From assembly GCF_910591885.1 (NCBI RefSeq), contig NC_063273.1:3100001-3164000 (forward strand): a DNA stretch of 64,000 nt, in the 5' to 3' direction. The notes below the pieces were generated by a model that made no database searches, was not told the origin of the DNA, and saw only the letters and a list, made by a program, of their open reading frames with translations. Below are positions 1-10,850 of the stretch, piece by piece. Each line of letters opens with the position of its first letter. The stretch's first letter is position 1. The position numbers were made by a program, and so were the translations under genes. The stretch is from Bombus terrestris. Its lineage: Eukaryota; Arthropoda; Insecta; Hymenoptera; Apidae.

Positions 1-19
1 GCAGACACCGGCGTTCCAG
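1..19 (-). CDS. Rme-8: Rme-8 exon 18 (partial, runs off the window)
   Basis: Only 19 bases are inside the window, after a TATATAG acceptor. With the carried G they read AGTPVS, so the joined GYLTAGTPVS matches the human C-terminal tail. The stop codon lies before base 1. Confidence 0.8.
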
Positions 20-3000
20 CTATATATTATATTATTATTACATTCGTATGTTTAAATATATTATATCTAATATAGAAATGAAAATAATTGATATGTATAT
101 CGTACCAGTAAGGTAACCAGAATTAGTTGTATTAGAAATAAACAGATCATGTCGCTGATCTTTGTATTCCGCCCAGACACTTGACTTCTCTAGTATCGCA
201 TTTACTTTCTCACCCAGTAACAAGCTTCTGGTCATTGCTTTTAAAGCCTTGACTATTTGAGCTTTAGCAGTTGCAGGGTTTTCAATTACGTCTAACCGTC
301 CCTCTAGTATATTTAACAAATAAGGTACCATTTCAGCGTCCAGTGCCTATAAGGAACAATTAACAACAAAGGTTCTTGAATTTATAATACTGACAAATAA
401 TATTTAATGTCTTGTATTTACCTGTTTTATAAGTCTATCCTCGTTAGTCGAAAATAATCTATTCAGCGTTTCGCACGCTATTGCTATCATATCTCGTCTA
501 GATTGCATAGCATGTTTCAGTGGACTTATACATTCTGTTTGACAAATAGATGATATACAAATCTGTAAGATTATTAATTAGTGTTGTTGATATTAAATAC
601 TATTTAGTATTTCATAAAGAAAAATCAACGAACTCACCTCGCTTGCTGCTAATTGATGAAGTATTAATATCGCAGTTTTATATACAGATGGTTGATTATT
701 TTGCATTGCCATTTGTCGGCATAGTCTAGGTATGTGTCCTAATGATGGAACTTGATCTGCTAAACTTGGTTGTGCTTGAAGTAAATTTACTAGCGCTTGT
801 GTTGTTAATTCCAACATATCCGACTATTTAAGGATATTATTAAATTAATCAATATACTCATTTTACTATAACACACCAAAGTGTACACTTACATCAGTTT
901 TCTCCTTGGACATAAGGGCTAATGTCGTATCCATAAGTTCACTTAAAAATTCCTTAGGTTTTCTAAGAGCCCACGCGGGACTGGCTATAAATAATCTAAG
1001 ATATACACCTCCGACTGCGGGTTCATTAGTTGCGATGTCAATATTACTTTGAGTATCAGGTAACTTTAATATTGCATTGGAATTTCGTCTTTGTAACATG
1101 TAATATCTGAAAAAATTTATTTTGCCTTAGATGAACGTAATTAAACAAGAAAATAAATATTTTTAAAAAATGTTTATGTACTCGTCTTTTAATTCCCCAA
1201 CGATCCTTGACACTCTAGCTTTGGCATTATCATCCCATATTAATTCAGGATTCTCGTGTTTTGTTTCAAACATATGCACACATTGTTTTGGAGCATCCCT
1301 AATAGCTTCACTAAATAATCTAGGTAAAAATCTAGACAAATCTAGTTTTACTTTTGGTCCAGCCAACTTATCAGACGACATTTTGCCAAGCAGTTCTGCG
1401 GCTGTTTCGCGTATCTGAGTGTTACTTGAATTACAGAACAGATCAAGAACGTATACAACAGCTCCTAAAATTTTCATAAATTTCGTCTTGAAAAGAAAGG
1501 TATAATTTTAGATATGGTTCATGTTTAATTTTACCTTTAGACAGTGCATCTTTTACGATCTTCGTGGAGCTCATCAGAGCATACAAAGTTTCCAATATTA
1601 GCAACTGACACTCCTGCAGAGAATTTAAAGCTAATAATAAATGTACTATAACCTCGTTTGCTGCGATATCATCTACACATTCTTGGTTCTTTGTAACATT
1701 ACTAATAACTTCAAGTGCGTTTTTCTGTATCAACTTAAAGTTATTACAACTCAAAAGTCCAAATAATAATCTGAAGTGTCCTATACATTGTAATTCAATT
1801 CCTGGATTATTTTTTATAACATTTTTTAATGCTTCTAAAGACATAACAATATGTTCCAATTTCTCTTGATCCTTCTTAGCTAATGCCATATTGCCCATTG
1901 ATGTCAAATATTTTGACGATTCAGACAAAAAGTCAAGTACATTAATCGTAAAACTTTTGGGGTTCTGAAAAAATATTTGTTTGTTTTAAGTAAAAATAAT
2001 TTTTTCATCGGAAAAATATTACATAATGTTAAATTACCTCTATAGGGAAATTGGGTTGTTCATTGTATACTTTTACAAATATTTCTCCAATAATAAGTTC
2101 ATCGGCATGGACGCTATATTTAAAGTCACTAAAATCATGTTCAAAACTATCATTGCCATTTAATCTTTCTTGTCGTTTAGCTTCTAAGTATTCGTTCAAT
2201 TCTGCTCTCGTTCCGTTATCCCAAATCAAATATGGATTGGAGCAATTCGAGTTTAGGATTTTTAATATTTCTTCCGGTTTATCCTTCGAGAGTTGACGAG
2301 CTAGATAAGGCGTTAATAAACTTTCTAACGCGGCAACAGTAACAGGATTAACAGGTGTTTCATTCTCTCCTGTCATGTAACCACCTAATCTTGCACATGC
2401 TCGAACTGCTAATTTCGCTAAATTATTTGCCACTTCCTGACGATTTTCGTCTTGATTTCTTTCAACGCCACCTTCTTCCAACGTATAATCGTAATTAAAC
2501 ATAAATAATAATAAATGCCATAAAGCACCAGACTGTAAAAGTTGCATTTGTAACGCACTATCCGTGGCAAGGGAAGAAACGCATTCTGTTGCCACCGAAC
2601 ATAATTTTGTTAAATGCTGTAAATACATATCATTAAAATAATTAAAAAATATATGTAATATTAATAGCGATTTTTTAACAATGTTTTCAAAATTGCTAGT
2701 ACTAACCTTGAAGTGTAATATTCTACAGAGGTCTTTAACTAATTGTGGTAGTTCAATAATCCTATCTTTGCAGCCCCTAAAGGACCCAGCAACCGAGAAG
2801 CATCTAGTGATATGCATGCATACCTGCACTGCTATATCATTAAGTTTACTCGATTTATTTAGGACAGAAACACATCGTGTATAAGCTTCTAATAAAACAT
2901 CTAATCCTCCTTCTCTGCGAAGTTCTTCCGCGTTTAATGCAGAACAGTGTACTGTGTGATATGCAAGTTCGCTAGCGGCTGCCAATAATGGCGCGGATTT

Positions 3001-6000
3001 TGAGAATAATTGCTCATCGTCTGTTTCTAGTTTGATTGTTTTAATTAACTGCGGGTAACCTGCGTATTTGTAAGGTCTAAGTTCGTCGGAATATCTATGG
3101 AAGAGAATGCTCTGTGTTCTTAAAATAAGCACTATGTTATCAGGATTTGGGCCGTCAGTCGACCAACAACTTCGGCTACATAAAAATTCGTATGCCTGAT
3201 TAACAGCCTCGAATTTATCCTACGAACAGAAAACACTTCTATGAAGAATTTAATACTTTTATATGTTGCTAATGTACATAGAATTTGATACAACTTACTC
3301 TGCCTTGTGGATTTTTATCAGGGTGATACATCTGCGCAAGTTTATAATATGATTTTCTAACTTCAGCCTCATTATGTTGTTTTCCACTGGACAATTGAAG
3401 GGCTTTATAAGCTTCATCCATTGTCATCAGTGGCGGTTTCTTTTCTACTTCTTTCTTCCATGCATCTAACACATCTTTCAATAAATGTACCTAAAAATTA
3501 TGTATTATTACCTTAAATATATTTTAAAAATTAATAAATAAATATTTTTAAATCATTTACTATTGACTTACCGGTTCAGGAATAGGCCACTGTGGGAATT
3601 TTACAGTATCACAAAGATGTCTTAGATAAAATATTTGACAGAATAATTCCTTCTCTAATTGTGGATATCTTATCGCAGGTATAGCAATGTATTGATATCT
3701 AGCCATAGTATGGCTTCTTAATTTTGGTGAGAAATCTGCTATATGTGTTGCTATTTTTTCAATAAGCATTCTTCTCATTTCAGCATTCCATATTGCTTCT
3801 GGTGTATCGTAATCACCAAGAAATATTTGCGCAAATTTTTCCGCGCCATGATTTTCTAAATAGCTAACCATTGCATCAGGTAAAAGTTGTCCAAGAATAC
3901 TCCGTTGCATGATGTCTGATGATACATTCTACGATATTAAAATGTTATTTGAGACAACTGATCTGTTTTGTCAGTTAGCAAAAATATAAACTTCACACTT
4001 ACATCATCACTTCTAAATGCCTGTTTCGTATGAGTTAACTGTAAAAATCTCGCTATCGGTAAAACGTTTGAACCAGTGTACATTAATATGAAATAGAAGA
4101 CACCAGTAAGATAAATTTTCGAAACGTCTGCGTTATCTCGCATTATTTCACATAATAAAGTAGCTACTTTTTCAACTAAAACCGGGTCAAACGTTAATAA
4201 AAGTTGAACAATATGAGGTAGGCACTGAAGATCCGATAATAACCGCTTCATGCGCGGCAGAGGTCTAATTACCGCGTCATCAACGTCTCTACTTGGAAAA
4301 TACTCGCACATTTTGATTAAAATATTTAGAATCAATGTTGCTAATTCACTTTCATTTATTACTGGTGTCCCTTTCGCAACTAATGTCCATTTTAATTGCG
4401 GAACTTGCGAGATCATTCGCCATCCGTCTAATCCTTGTGCCCAAACTTTCGTTTTGTATGTAATCTGATTTGTATAATACAATTCCTTTAAATCTTTCAA
4501 ACTTATAGGACCTTTCCGCTGATCTCCGTCATTGTAATACCATTCTTTTTCCATAACCTGCTGTTGCTGTGGTCCAGCTTCTATTACATTAGTTTGTGTA
4601 GGTACAACTGCTCTAGATGTGTGTAAATGAGCCAAAGTTAAGAGATCGACTAATGTGCGTACTCCGTTTTGATCCATTATATCTTTCACATTTCTTCTAT
4701 GTAATATAAGTTTATTTATGAACATGACTAATCTATCACGTTCCATTCTATCTGTACAACGTTCCAGCATTCCTACAATATATTTTGTATCCGAAAATGG
4801 ACCAATATCTTCATAGTATCGTTCATATACTATAGTCATTGCTTGCAAGCAAAGGCACTTCATTTCGACTTTTGTTGTTAATATGAATCTATGGTACAAG
4901 TCGTTAAAAAATTCATATCTGTGATGAAAATAACAATTTATTACTACATCTGCACAACATGATACATGTGAGAAAATTTAAGAGATAAATTTAATATGAT
5001 CTGAATCATAATATAATCACAACAATTAAAATTCTATCATACATACGATTTTCTTATTGGACTGTCTGGACTATCTTTTTCCAACAGAAGCCTTAAATAA
5101 TAATCACCGATTTTCACTTCATCTGACAGGCACTGATACTGTACTTCAAATTCTCTATGATTCCAAGCAATTAGGGTTCCTCCCGCTAAATCTTTGTCAG
5201 AACTGAACGCGCGAATTTCATTCTCAAGCGCGGTTCTTAATTCTTCACGTGTTTTATGATTCCAAATTAAATTCGGCAGTGAATGATCCTGATTGAACTT
5301 ATAATAAAATAAATTCCAATTTGCTTCCGATTTAATTCTTTCTCTGCGTTTTCTTAATACTATCGGACGTTCTTTGATTTTCTCTTTACGTTCGATCCCA
5401 ATCCTAGCTCCCCAGTGTTGAAGAGCATGTTCTACATGTTTTTCAACTACACGCATTTGACGTTCGATCGCAATCCACTGTGGGCTTTTCTTATTTTTTG
5501 ATGCGTGATCTATAGCTATCTTTAAATTATCACGATTGTTCAATCGTTCTTTCTCAAGAAACGAATCGGGTACTTTTTCATCGGAGTCTAAGTAATTTAA
5601 TAAACCAACAGGCTGTATAAATGCATAATGAATACAAACTTAGATACTTCCATTTTTGTAATTAAATGAAAATGATATTATATAAGCTCAATCAATAATG
5701 CTAATTTACCATAATCCTTTTCAACAGTCCCATAGCTGTAGGATGTCCTGTAACCCAAAGTCCTACAAGATGTCTACACAATTGTCTATGTGTCAACAGT
5801 CTACCATCAGTACCAACAGTAAAAAGACTATTTAATAGATGTCTCGGTAAAGCTCCTTCCGCAAGAGCAAGTTCTTGCATTTTTGCAGCCACTTCCGGTG
5901 CACCTTCTTCGATAATTGCTCTCATTATTAATCCAGCACCTTTAACAATAGCTAGTGACGGATGTTGGAATAGTTTAAAAAGTGATCTTCCTCTTGCAGC

Positions 6001-9000
6001 GACCATTTCTAGAAGATTATCGAAGTGTTTACCATCGGTCGTTTCACTATACGGTACACACAGAGCAAAAGTTAAGAGGTCAAGCATGGCAGAGACTACC
6101 AGAGCACCTGTACCATGATTCTGAAATATTTATAGGAACAATGTTAGCATACTACAGGACAGTAACTACTATTGTTAAGAAAATGAAGATAAGATTAATA
6201 TTTTCACACTTACGATATGGTTAATCCACATATCAAGTAAATTTTCCAAAAATTTATTACTACTGAGAAGGCTACTTTTATTTAACTGTTCTTGTCTTAA
6301 ATCACAATCATCATGCATTGGTTGCATGAGAGCACAAATACAATCTATAGCAGCTTGTGTTACACCATAATCTTGTCTTTTCAAAGCTTTCACAACTTTA
6401 TGTCCAATAGCTTCTCTAAATCCAAGAAGAGTTGTAAATGCAGTGAAACCAATTTTGCTAGCAACCAATCTCCTTAGAGCATGAAATTGTGCTTCTATTT
6501 CACTGTTTGTTTCTAATTCCTTATTGACCAATGCATTTAAAGCACCAAGAATAATTTTATCTTTATTTTCAGTAAAAAGACCCTGTAAGTAGTTATTCGT
6601 CATATGGTATATGTGAAGTTGTAATGTTGTTGCAGTCCATTCAAGCGGTACAACATCCTAGACAAAAAAAGAAAATATCTATTCAGCTTACTATATAATC
6701 TATTCATCTATACAATACAATCAATACAATCTATTTATTACTATAAATAAAAAAGAAATAGAAAATACAAAATATTAGAAACAACTTTATACATAGATAT
6801 TTATTCAATTTATTCCAATCTGTATAGATAATTATAATGTATTATTTTGTATCACACATACATTTTAATAAAATTTAATACAATTTAATTCAAATTTAAT
6901 AAACTATCACCGCTTTAATGCACTGCACAATATTCATTTTTATATTTGTTAATCATATAGAAATTTAATATTATATATATATATATATACAATATTAAAT
7001 ATAGCGAATATGTCTTACATCTTGTGTAACAGAGTAATTAAGACCACTGTAGGGAATATTTGCATTAAATCTTTCCAAAATTTCAGCAAAACTACGTCCA
7101 CTTGGTGGTTGTTGAAGAAACTTAACATGAGATGTTTCAACTTCTTCATCAACAGGTAAATTAAGAGGTCCAAGTCTTTTCCCCCTAGGTACTGGATACA
7201 TTCTGACATGAACATCTCTATTACCAGATGCTCTAACTCCATCCAGTAAGGAAGCTAACAAAGAATCTCTATCCGTTGCAGTATAACTACGAGTTTGACC
7301 ATTGAGATACTGTATAGTAAATAATTGTGGATTTTCATTGTCACGGATCAACGCAAAAATATCTGACAGAGGTCTAAGAGTACAAATATTATATGTCTGA
7401 GGGTCTCTTTCTAATAAACAAGTGTCAGAAAGACAAAGAGTTCTTCTCTGAGGATCTATATGTCTAGATGAATACTTATGAACAGTAAATTCTGATACAC
7501 TTGTTATATGTTCATCAGCACTAAATTTACCCAACCTCTGAGCAACAAAATCATCTAATTTGATTGGTTCTTTCAAAACTTTTATGCTGATACCTAAATT
7601 GTTCATAGCTGATTCCAGCAGCTTTTTTTTAATTTCTTCCATGTGTTGAGAAGCAAACAGATGTAAACGTCCAAATCCACCACATACAATTACAAATCCA
7701 TTAGAATAATCTTTCATTGTAAGAATTCCTTCAAAATCTTTATAACAATAACTGGCTAATACCATATTGGTTGCTGGATCTAATTGGTCAAGACTATATG
7801 GTGTCACTTCTAACACAACAGGTAATCTTGTATCAGACCAATGATGTTTATAAGCTTGATACCTCTAGAGAAAATGAAAATATTAATTTAATAAATGCAG
7901 TACACATTGAAAATGGCGAATATAATAGTTTATCTATTGAGCAGTTATATAGAAAAGGGTACATCTCACCAATTCCAATGATTTTCAAATATATGTTATG
8001 ACCATGACTCTGAACAAGTTTTTCCTATAGATATAACCATCGCACTGCTTTAATTTCCGAGATATTGATAAAAATACTTTTGTTATTTTTTATCTTAATG
8101 TGAGTTAGGTTTGGATTAGCTCTATCTATGGATATGATGATATTACATGTGTGTTCATATATATAGTTATATATAACGCAATTTTTCTGCTACCCAAGCT
8201 CACTGCAAAGTGATATTGACCCCTGAAAATTTGGCTATTTTTCGATTTTATATTGTAACTCGCAAACTGCAAGTAAGAAGAAGAAAAAAATTTTAGGATA
8301 AAAGTTACTGCTTTTAATTAGGGCAGTCAACTGGCAAAAGATTTATCAATTGTTCAATTAGAAGAAAATATTAATAATTTTCCTAAAATTCCTTTTTTTT
8401 ATGTAGAGATCTTAATATTTTTAAGCTTAATATTTATAAGCTTTCATAATTATACAGTATGTTCATTTTAAATATATACACGTGATTATTTATGCAAGTA
8501 TGAGAAATATAAAACAGATGAAAGTTGCTTGACTTCATGAGAGAAACTTAATAAAATATTTTGATTCTTTTTTGCATTTTTATTTAAAAAGATTTTAATA
8601 CTAATGTAACTTTCTTTAACGTACCCTCTTTTATATAATTACCATTTATTGTTTTATTTTGAATATTTTATTTAATTACAAAATTCAATAGGATGATTTG
8701 ATAAAAATATTGAATTACAATTAGTAGATATTATATAGATTGATATAAATGGTATTGCATGTATTAGTTACACAGATAATTGTAAACAAATATACTACAG
8801 ACTATTACATATATATTAACCATATGGCTAGGTTGATAACAGGTTTGATTAAACTTTAATAGCATTTTTTCCTGAAAGTGTTATGTAAAGAATATATAAC
8901 TCACCAAAATTTCTTTAGGTTTCTCAGCAAATTGGTTTCTATATTTCAGAGCTTCAGTTAATAAATGAGCTCTGTATTCTGAACTAAATTTCATATTGTC

Positions 9001-9750
9001 AATTTTTCGTTCTTTGCGCATTGTTATACTAAATTCATGCAGACCTAATTGATTTCTGTTTGTTGGTTGCACACTTATAAAATCTAAGTATTCCCATTTA
9101 TTTGTAACTTCTAATGTAGTAGGATTATATGTTGTTATACCCATGGATCCAATTGAAAAGATACGTTTGTACCTGTTGTATAAGCATTAAATAAGATTTT
9201 TAATATTTATTTGAGATAAAAATATATTAATTTATGTTAGGTTCCATATAACAAGGTTATATGCATGTTAAAAATAAGTAAGTATAGAAATTACTTAATT
9301 TTAATATGTTTAATTATATTCCGTTATGATATTGAATGTCAAAATATCTTAGAAATATATTATAATATTAATATGGGTTTATAATATGATAGTATTACAA
9401 TTTTTTCATTGGAAGATACAAATATATAACATGTGATTCTTATTTAACTATTTTTCCTTGTATTATTGTATCCCAGACAATCCAGCGTTAGGTTTTTGTT
9501 TTATTTAAAATATACGTAGATAAAAACACATGTGCACCTTATAATAGCAATTCCACTTTTCATAACTAATTTACAATGCTTTAAATCGTGTGTACCTATT
9601 TTATTGCCCATTGTACGTATATTATTATCCATAAAACGGATAGTTTTTGACAAGTAGTAAGAACTAAAAAACGCGAACTTACTTTCCTTTCCATGAATGT
9701 TTTGTGACCAGAAAACATGCCACATCCTGGTTATCCTTTATCGGCATCAT
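1..9750 (-). CDS. Rme-8: Rme-8 / DNAJC13 orthologue, endosomal DnaJ co-chaperone (18 coding exons, C-terminus cut off by window)
   Basis: RME-8 is a peripheral membrane protein of early endosomes. In the known family it recruits and stimulates Hsc70 and works with SNX1/retromer and WASH in sorting and clathrin removal. The exons, joined in transcript order, are 9750-9683, 9172-8905, 7864-7019, 6657-6214, 6120-5710, 5612-5047, 4918-4003, 3928-3572, 3490-3299, 3219-2707, 2616-2038, 1964-1535, 1464-1182, 1106-893, 823-638, 562-422, 346-106 and 19-<1. All junctions are GT-AG and the phases agree. The 2,224 complete codons align with human DNAJC13 along nearly its whole length. In order there are an N-terminal lipid-binding-type region (about residues 1-390), a GYF-like segment (about 991-1045), a J domain with HPD at 1348-1350, and four repeats centred on IWN/IWD. 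Only the last roughly 20-30 residues are missing. Exon 4 may start 75 nt further in. Confidence 0.97.
106..346 (-). CDS. Rme-8: Rme-8 exon 17
   Basis: Begins ALDAEMVPYLLNILEG and contains ATAKAQIVKALKAMTRSL and DQRHDLFIS, the conserved C-terminal armadillo-like end. It ends GYLT plus one base at the donor GTACGA. Confidence 0.95.
422..562 (-). CDS. Rme-8: Rme-8 exon 16
   Basis: A 47-codon exon between a TTACAG acceptor and a GTAAAT donor. It reads ICISSICQTECISPLKHAM and ends with NEDRLIKQ, matching the human ACEAINRMF region. Confidence 0.92.
638..823 (-). CDS. Rme-8: Rme-8 exon 15
   Basis: Encodes LADQVPSLGHIPRL and an armadillo-like helix pair. It ends at the donor GTGAGT after LAASE. 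The acceptor (AAATAG) is weak in pyrimidines but gives the right phase. Confidence 0.92.
893..1106 (-). CDS. Rme-8: Rme-8 exon 14
   Basis: Begins in the Glu codon shared with exon 13 and carries AVGGVYLRLFIASPAWALRK, a strongly conserved block. It ends EKTD at the donor GTAAGT. Confidence 0.95.
1182..1464 (-). CDS. Rme-8: Rme-8 exon 13 (fourth IWN-type repeat)
   Basis: Follows a 70-bp intron. Encodes VVYVLDLFCNSSN, KMSSDKLAGPKV and the fourth repeat ENPELIWDDNAKARV. The donor is the weaker GTACAT, supported by the phase match to exon 14 and by the human alignment. Confidence 0.92.
1535..1964 (-). CDS. Rme-8: Rme-8 exon 12
   Basis: Begins NPKSFTINVLDFLSE after TTTTTTCAG and contains LEALKNVIKNNPGIE.QCIGHF and LLILETLYALMSSTKIVKDAL. 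It ends one base into a Gly codon at the donor GTAAAA. Confidence 0.95.
2038..2616 (-). CDS. Rme-8: Rme-8 exon 11 (third IWN-type repeat)
   Basis: Contains ECVSSLATD, LLLFMFNYDYTLEE, EVANNLAKLAVRA and the third repeat, here IWD rather than IWN (PYLIWDNGTRAEL). ELIIGEIFVKVYNE follows. It ends at the donor GTAATT after an IEE-type Glu codon. Confidence 0.95.
2617..2706 (-). other. Rme-8: Rme-8 intron 10, 90 bp, open in frame
   Basis: On the minus strand the segment begins GTTAGT and ends TATTTACAG. It is AT-rich and would encode 30 residues absent from human DNAJC13 (between HFK and the LCSVATECV block). Its length is a multiple of three and it lacks stops, so it can be mistaken for coding sequence. 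Confidence 0.85.
2707..3219 (-). CDS. Rme-8: Rme-8 exon 10
   Basis: Completes the J domain, then ILRTQSILF, YKYAGYPQLI and CSALNAEELRREGGLDVL. It ends HFK at a GTTAGT donor (2706). Open-reading-frame prediction runs straight through this donor because the following 90-bp intron has no in-frame stop. Confidence 0.92.
3299..3490 (-). CDS. Rme-8: Rme-8 exon 9 (J domain, HPD motif)
   Basis: Encodes LLKDVLDAWKKEVEKKPP and most of the DnaJ domain, including helix II and the invariant HPD at about residues 1348-1350, which is needed for Hsc70 stimulation. The J domain continues into exon 10 (KFEAVNQAYEFL). Confidence 0.97.
3572..3928 (-). CDS. Rme-8: Rme-8 exon 8 (second IWN repeat)
   Basis: Contains QRSILGQLLPDAMVSYLEN, the second IWN motif (PEAIWNAEMRRM) and LFCQIFYLRHLCDT. 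It ends WPIPEP before the donor GTAAGT. Confidence 0.96.
4003..4918 (-). CDS. Rme-8: Rme-8 exon 7 (GYF-like segment)
   Basis: Encodes the FFNDLYHRF and MKCLCLQAMTIVY blocks. A GYF-type segment follows, starting EKEWYY and ending WAQGLDGWR..PQLKW, and then the GSNVLPIARFL helix region. A short QQQQ run precedes the GYF-like segment. The donor GTAAGT follows the RSDD residues. Confidence 0.96.
5047..5612 (-). CDS. Rme-8: Rme-8 exon 6 (first IWN repeat)
   Basis: Carries PVGLLNYLDSDEKVP, the VVLRKRR-type basic stretch, the first IWN motif (NLIWNHKTREEL) and VKIGDYYLRLLLE. The correct donor is GTATGT at 5046. The exon ends two bases into a Ser codon completed by exon 7, which gives the conserved SYEFFN junction. 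Confidence 0.95.
5710..6120 (-). CDS. Rme-8: Rme-8 exon 5
   Basis: Begins after a TTTCAG acceptor with NHGTGALVVS and contains the conserved LFKLFQHPSLAIVKGAG, EGALPRHLL and SRHLVGLW-like blocks. It ends at LLKRIM before the donor GTAAAT. Confidence 0.96.
6214..6657 (-). CDS. Rme-8: Rme-8 exon 4 (two possible acceptors: 6657 or 6582)
   Basis: The core is unambiguous (GLFTENKDKI, RRLVASKIGF, CALMQPMHDD, LRQEQLNKSSLLSS). The upper boundary at 6657 follows a strong pyrimidine-rich TCTAG acceptor. A second acceptor, CTTACAG, would start the exon at 6582 and remove 25 codons. The shorter form matches human DNAJC13 exactly at the junction (VTQD to GLF). Both forms keep the frame. Confidence 0.9.
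6658..7018 (-). other. Rme-8: Rme-8 intron 3, AT-rich with TA microsatellite
   Basis: A 361-bp intron from donor GTAAGA to acceptor TTTTGTCTAG. It is very AT-rich and contains an alternating TA run at 6972-6989. No other feature was seen. Confidence 0.85.
7019..7864 (-). CDS. Rme-8: Rme-8 exon 3
   Basis: This 282-codon exon starts after a CTCTAG acceptor with RYQAYKHHWSDTRLP and contains the conserved GGFGRLHLFAS, LLASLLDGVRASGNRDV and PVDEEVE blocks. It ends with SVTQD just before the donor GTAAGA. It supplies the end of the N-terminal lipid-binding region and the start of the armadillo-like helical part. Confidence 0.96.
7865..8904 (-). other. Rme-8: Rme-8 intron 2 (1,040 bp), nothing else recognised
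   Basis: AT-rich sequence between the exon 2 donor and the exon 3 acceptor. The plus-strand ORF at 7771-8001 overlaps exon 3 and is a shadow. No repeat or RNA gene was recognised. Confidence 0.85.
8905..9172 (-). CDS. Rme-8: Rme-8 exon 2
   Basis: Continues with YKRIFSIGS and ITTYNPTTLEVTNKW, a hallmark of the RME-8 N-terminus, and ends at the donor GTGAGT. The region belongs to the N-terminal PH-like part that binds PtdIns(3)P in the family. Confidence 0.95.
9173..9682 (-). other. Rme-8: Rme-8 intron 1 (510 bp), nothing else recognised
   Basis: AT-rich intron between the start-codon exon and exon 2. No conserved coding block on either strand. Confidence 0.8.
9683..9750 (-). CDS. Rme-8: Rme-8 exon 1 (start codon)
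   Basis: Encodes the N-terminus, with two consecutive ATG codons at 9750 and 9747, then the conserved ACF..TKHSWKGK block. The donor GTAAGT follows at 9682. The exon ends two bases into a Lys codon that exon 2 completes. A different-frame ORF over 9501-9725 is a shadow. Confidence 0.93.
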
Positions 9751-10220
9751 TGTAACATGTCCTGACAATGCAGCGTGTTTATTATTATAAATAATGCTTT
9801 AACAAAACACTGGTTACTGTTTGTGAAAGATGCGTAGCGTAGGAGGGACATTCGCATACGAATTGAAAATGAATCACAGCAAAGTCATTTTCAAAATGAC
9901 AGATACGAGAAACACAAAGTAAATCTGAATCGCGTATGCAATGTTTATGTTTGACGTATTAGTGAATGATATTTAGGCACTATTTGATCGCATTTTAGCC
10001 GACTAATGACATTTTCGACGGCTCCATTGGACTGGGAGCGGCCATGATGCTCGGGGGTGTTAACAAACAGCTGTTTCCAGATGGCAGAATGATCACACTA
10101 GGAACTTATTCATTTATTTATGTTAGATATATAATCTAAATTTAATATACTTTCTCTGGAAAAGTTTCTTACGTTTGTCTTCATAAGAAAAGGGATACAT
10201 ATTTTAAAAAGGCGCGAAAG
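9751..10220. promoter_or_regulatory. Head-to-head promoter region between Rme-8 and AGGF1
   Basis: Rme-8 starts leftward at 9750. AGGF1 is transcribed rightward, with a probable 5' non-coding exon ending at 10220 (GCGAAAG followed by GTAAAG). At most 470 bp therefore hold both start sites and both 5' leaders. Part of it (about 10020-10080) is locally GC-rich. A 10-bp perfect inverted repeat (TTGAAAATGA at 9863-9872 and its complement at 9885-9894) with a 12-nt loop lies within. There is no obvious TATA box. The exact start sites cannot be read from sequence. Confidence 0.6.
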
Positions 10221-10833
10221 GTAAAGAATTACAGTATTTTAAATGTACAATCGATCTCTGTTGACATAACTAAATTAGCACTACGAATTATAAGTTTGTT
10301 TATAGATACATGGAATATGTAGGTATCATGCTTTAATTGAAATTAAAGAACAAGATATATTGTAATTTGTGCGTAAATGTTAAAACGAAAATGTGAAATA
10401 GAAATATTGTTTTACAATATTGTATATACATGTTGTATAAATTTATTGTATGAATTTATAATTTATAATTTATAAGTTATAAGTTATAAGTTATAAATAA
10501 TATTATATAAATTTTATTTACATTGTTATGATCTTATATGTACTATTCTTATTTCTGTCTATACAATCGAAGTACAAGATCTTTATTCTGTTTCATTTGT
10601 ATAAGTGAGTTTGATTCTTGACGTTATCCGGATTAGAGGTTATATTCCAAGTCTAGCGTGTTTGTTTATAAGTTCTTGAAGAACATCAAAATTCAAATTT
10701 TTTGTAGAGCTTATTATTCATATGTTTTATCAAAAATTGTAAATAAAATTGTTTAATAAACTACTATTAAACATTTCTTTAATTTAATGGAAATTTAAAA
10801 TTCAAATAATAAATTTTATTTTATTGGTTTCAG
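10221..10833 (+). other. AGGF1: Probable first intron of AGGF1, with 7-bp tandem repeat
   Basis: Runs from a good donor (GTAAAG at 10221) to the acceptor TTGGTTTCAG at 10833. The donor assignment is inferred. With it, an in-frame TAA precedes the ATG at 10851, which supports that start. A TTTATAA/GTTATAA 7-bp array of six units lies at 10455-10496. Confidence 0.5.
10455..10496. repeat. 7-bp tandem repeat, six units
   Basis: Three TTTATAA units followed by three GTTATAA units, directly adjoining, inside the first intron of AGGF1. Confidence 0.9.
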
Positions 10834-10850
10834 CATATAAAGCAAACAGA

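Noticed and set aside
1170..1418. Plus-strand ORF opposite Rme-8 exon 13
   Set aside because: Antisense shadow of a conserved coding exon. The same applies to 2051-2296, 2681-2884, 4250-4468 and 5982-6224.
7771..8001. Plus-strand 76-codon ORF
   Set aside because: It overlaps Rme-8 exon 3 antisense and the adjoining intron. No homology.
9501..9725. Minus-strand ORF over the Rme-8 start region
   Set aside because: It is in a different frame from the conserved exon 1 (TKHSWKGK), so it is a shadow.
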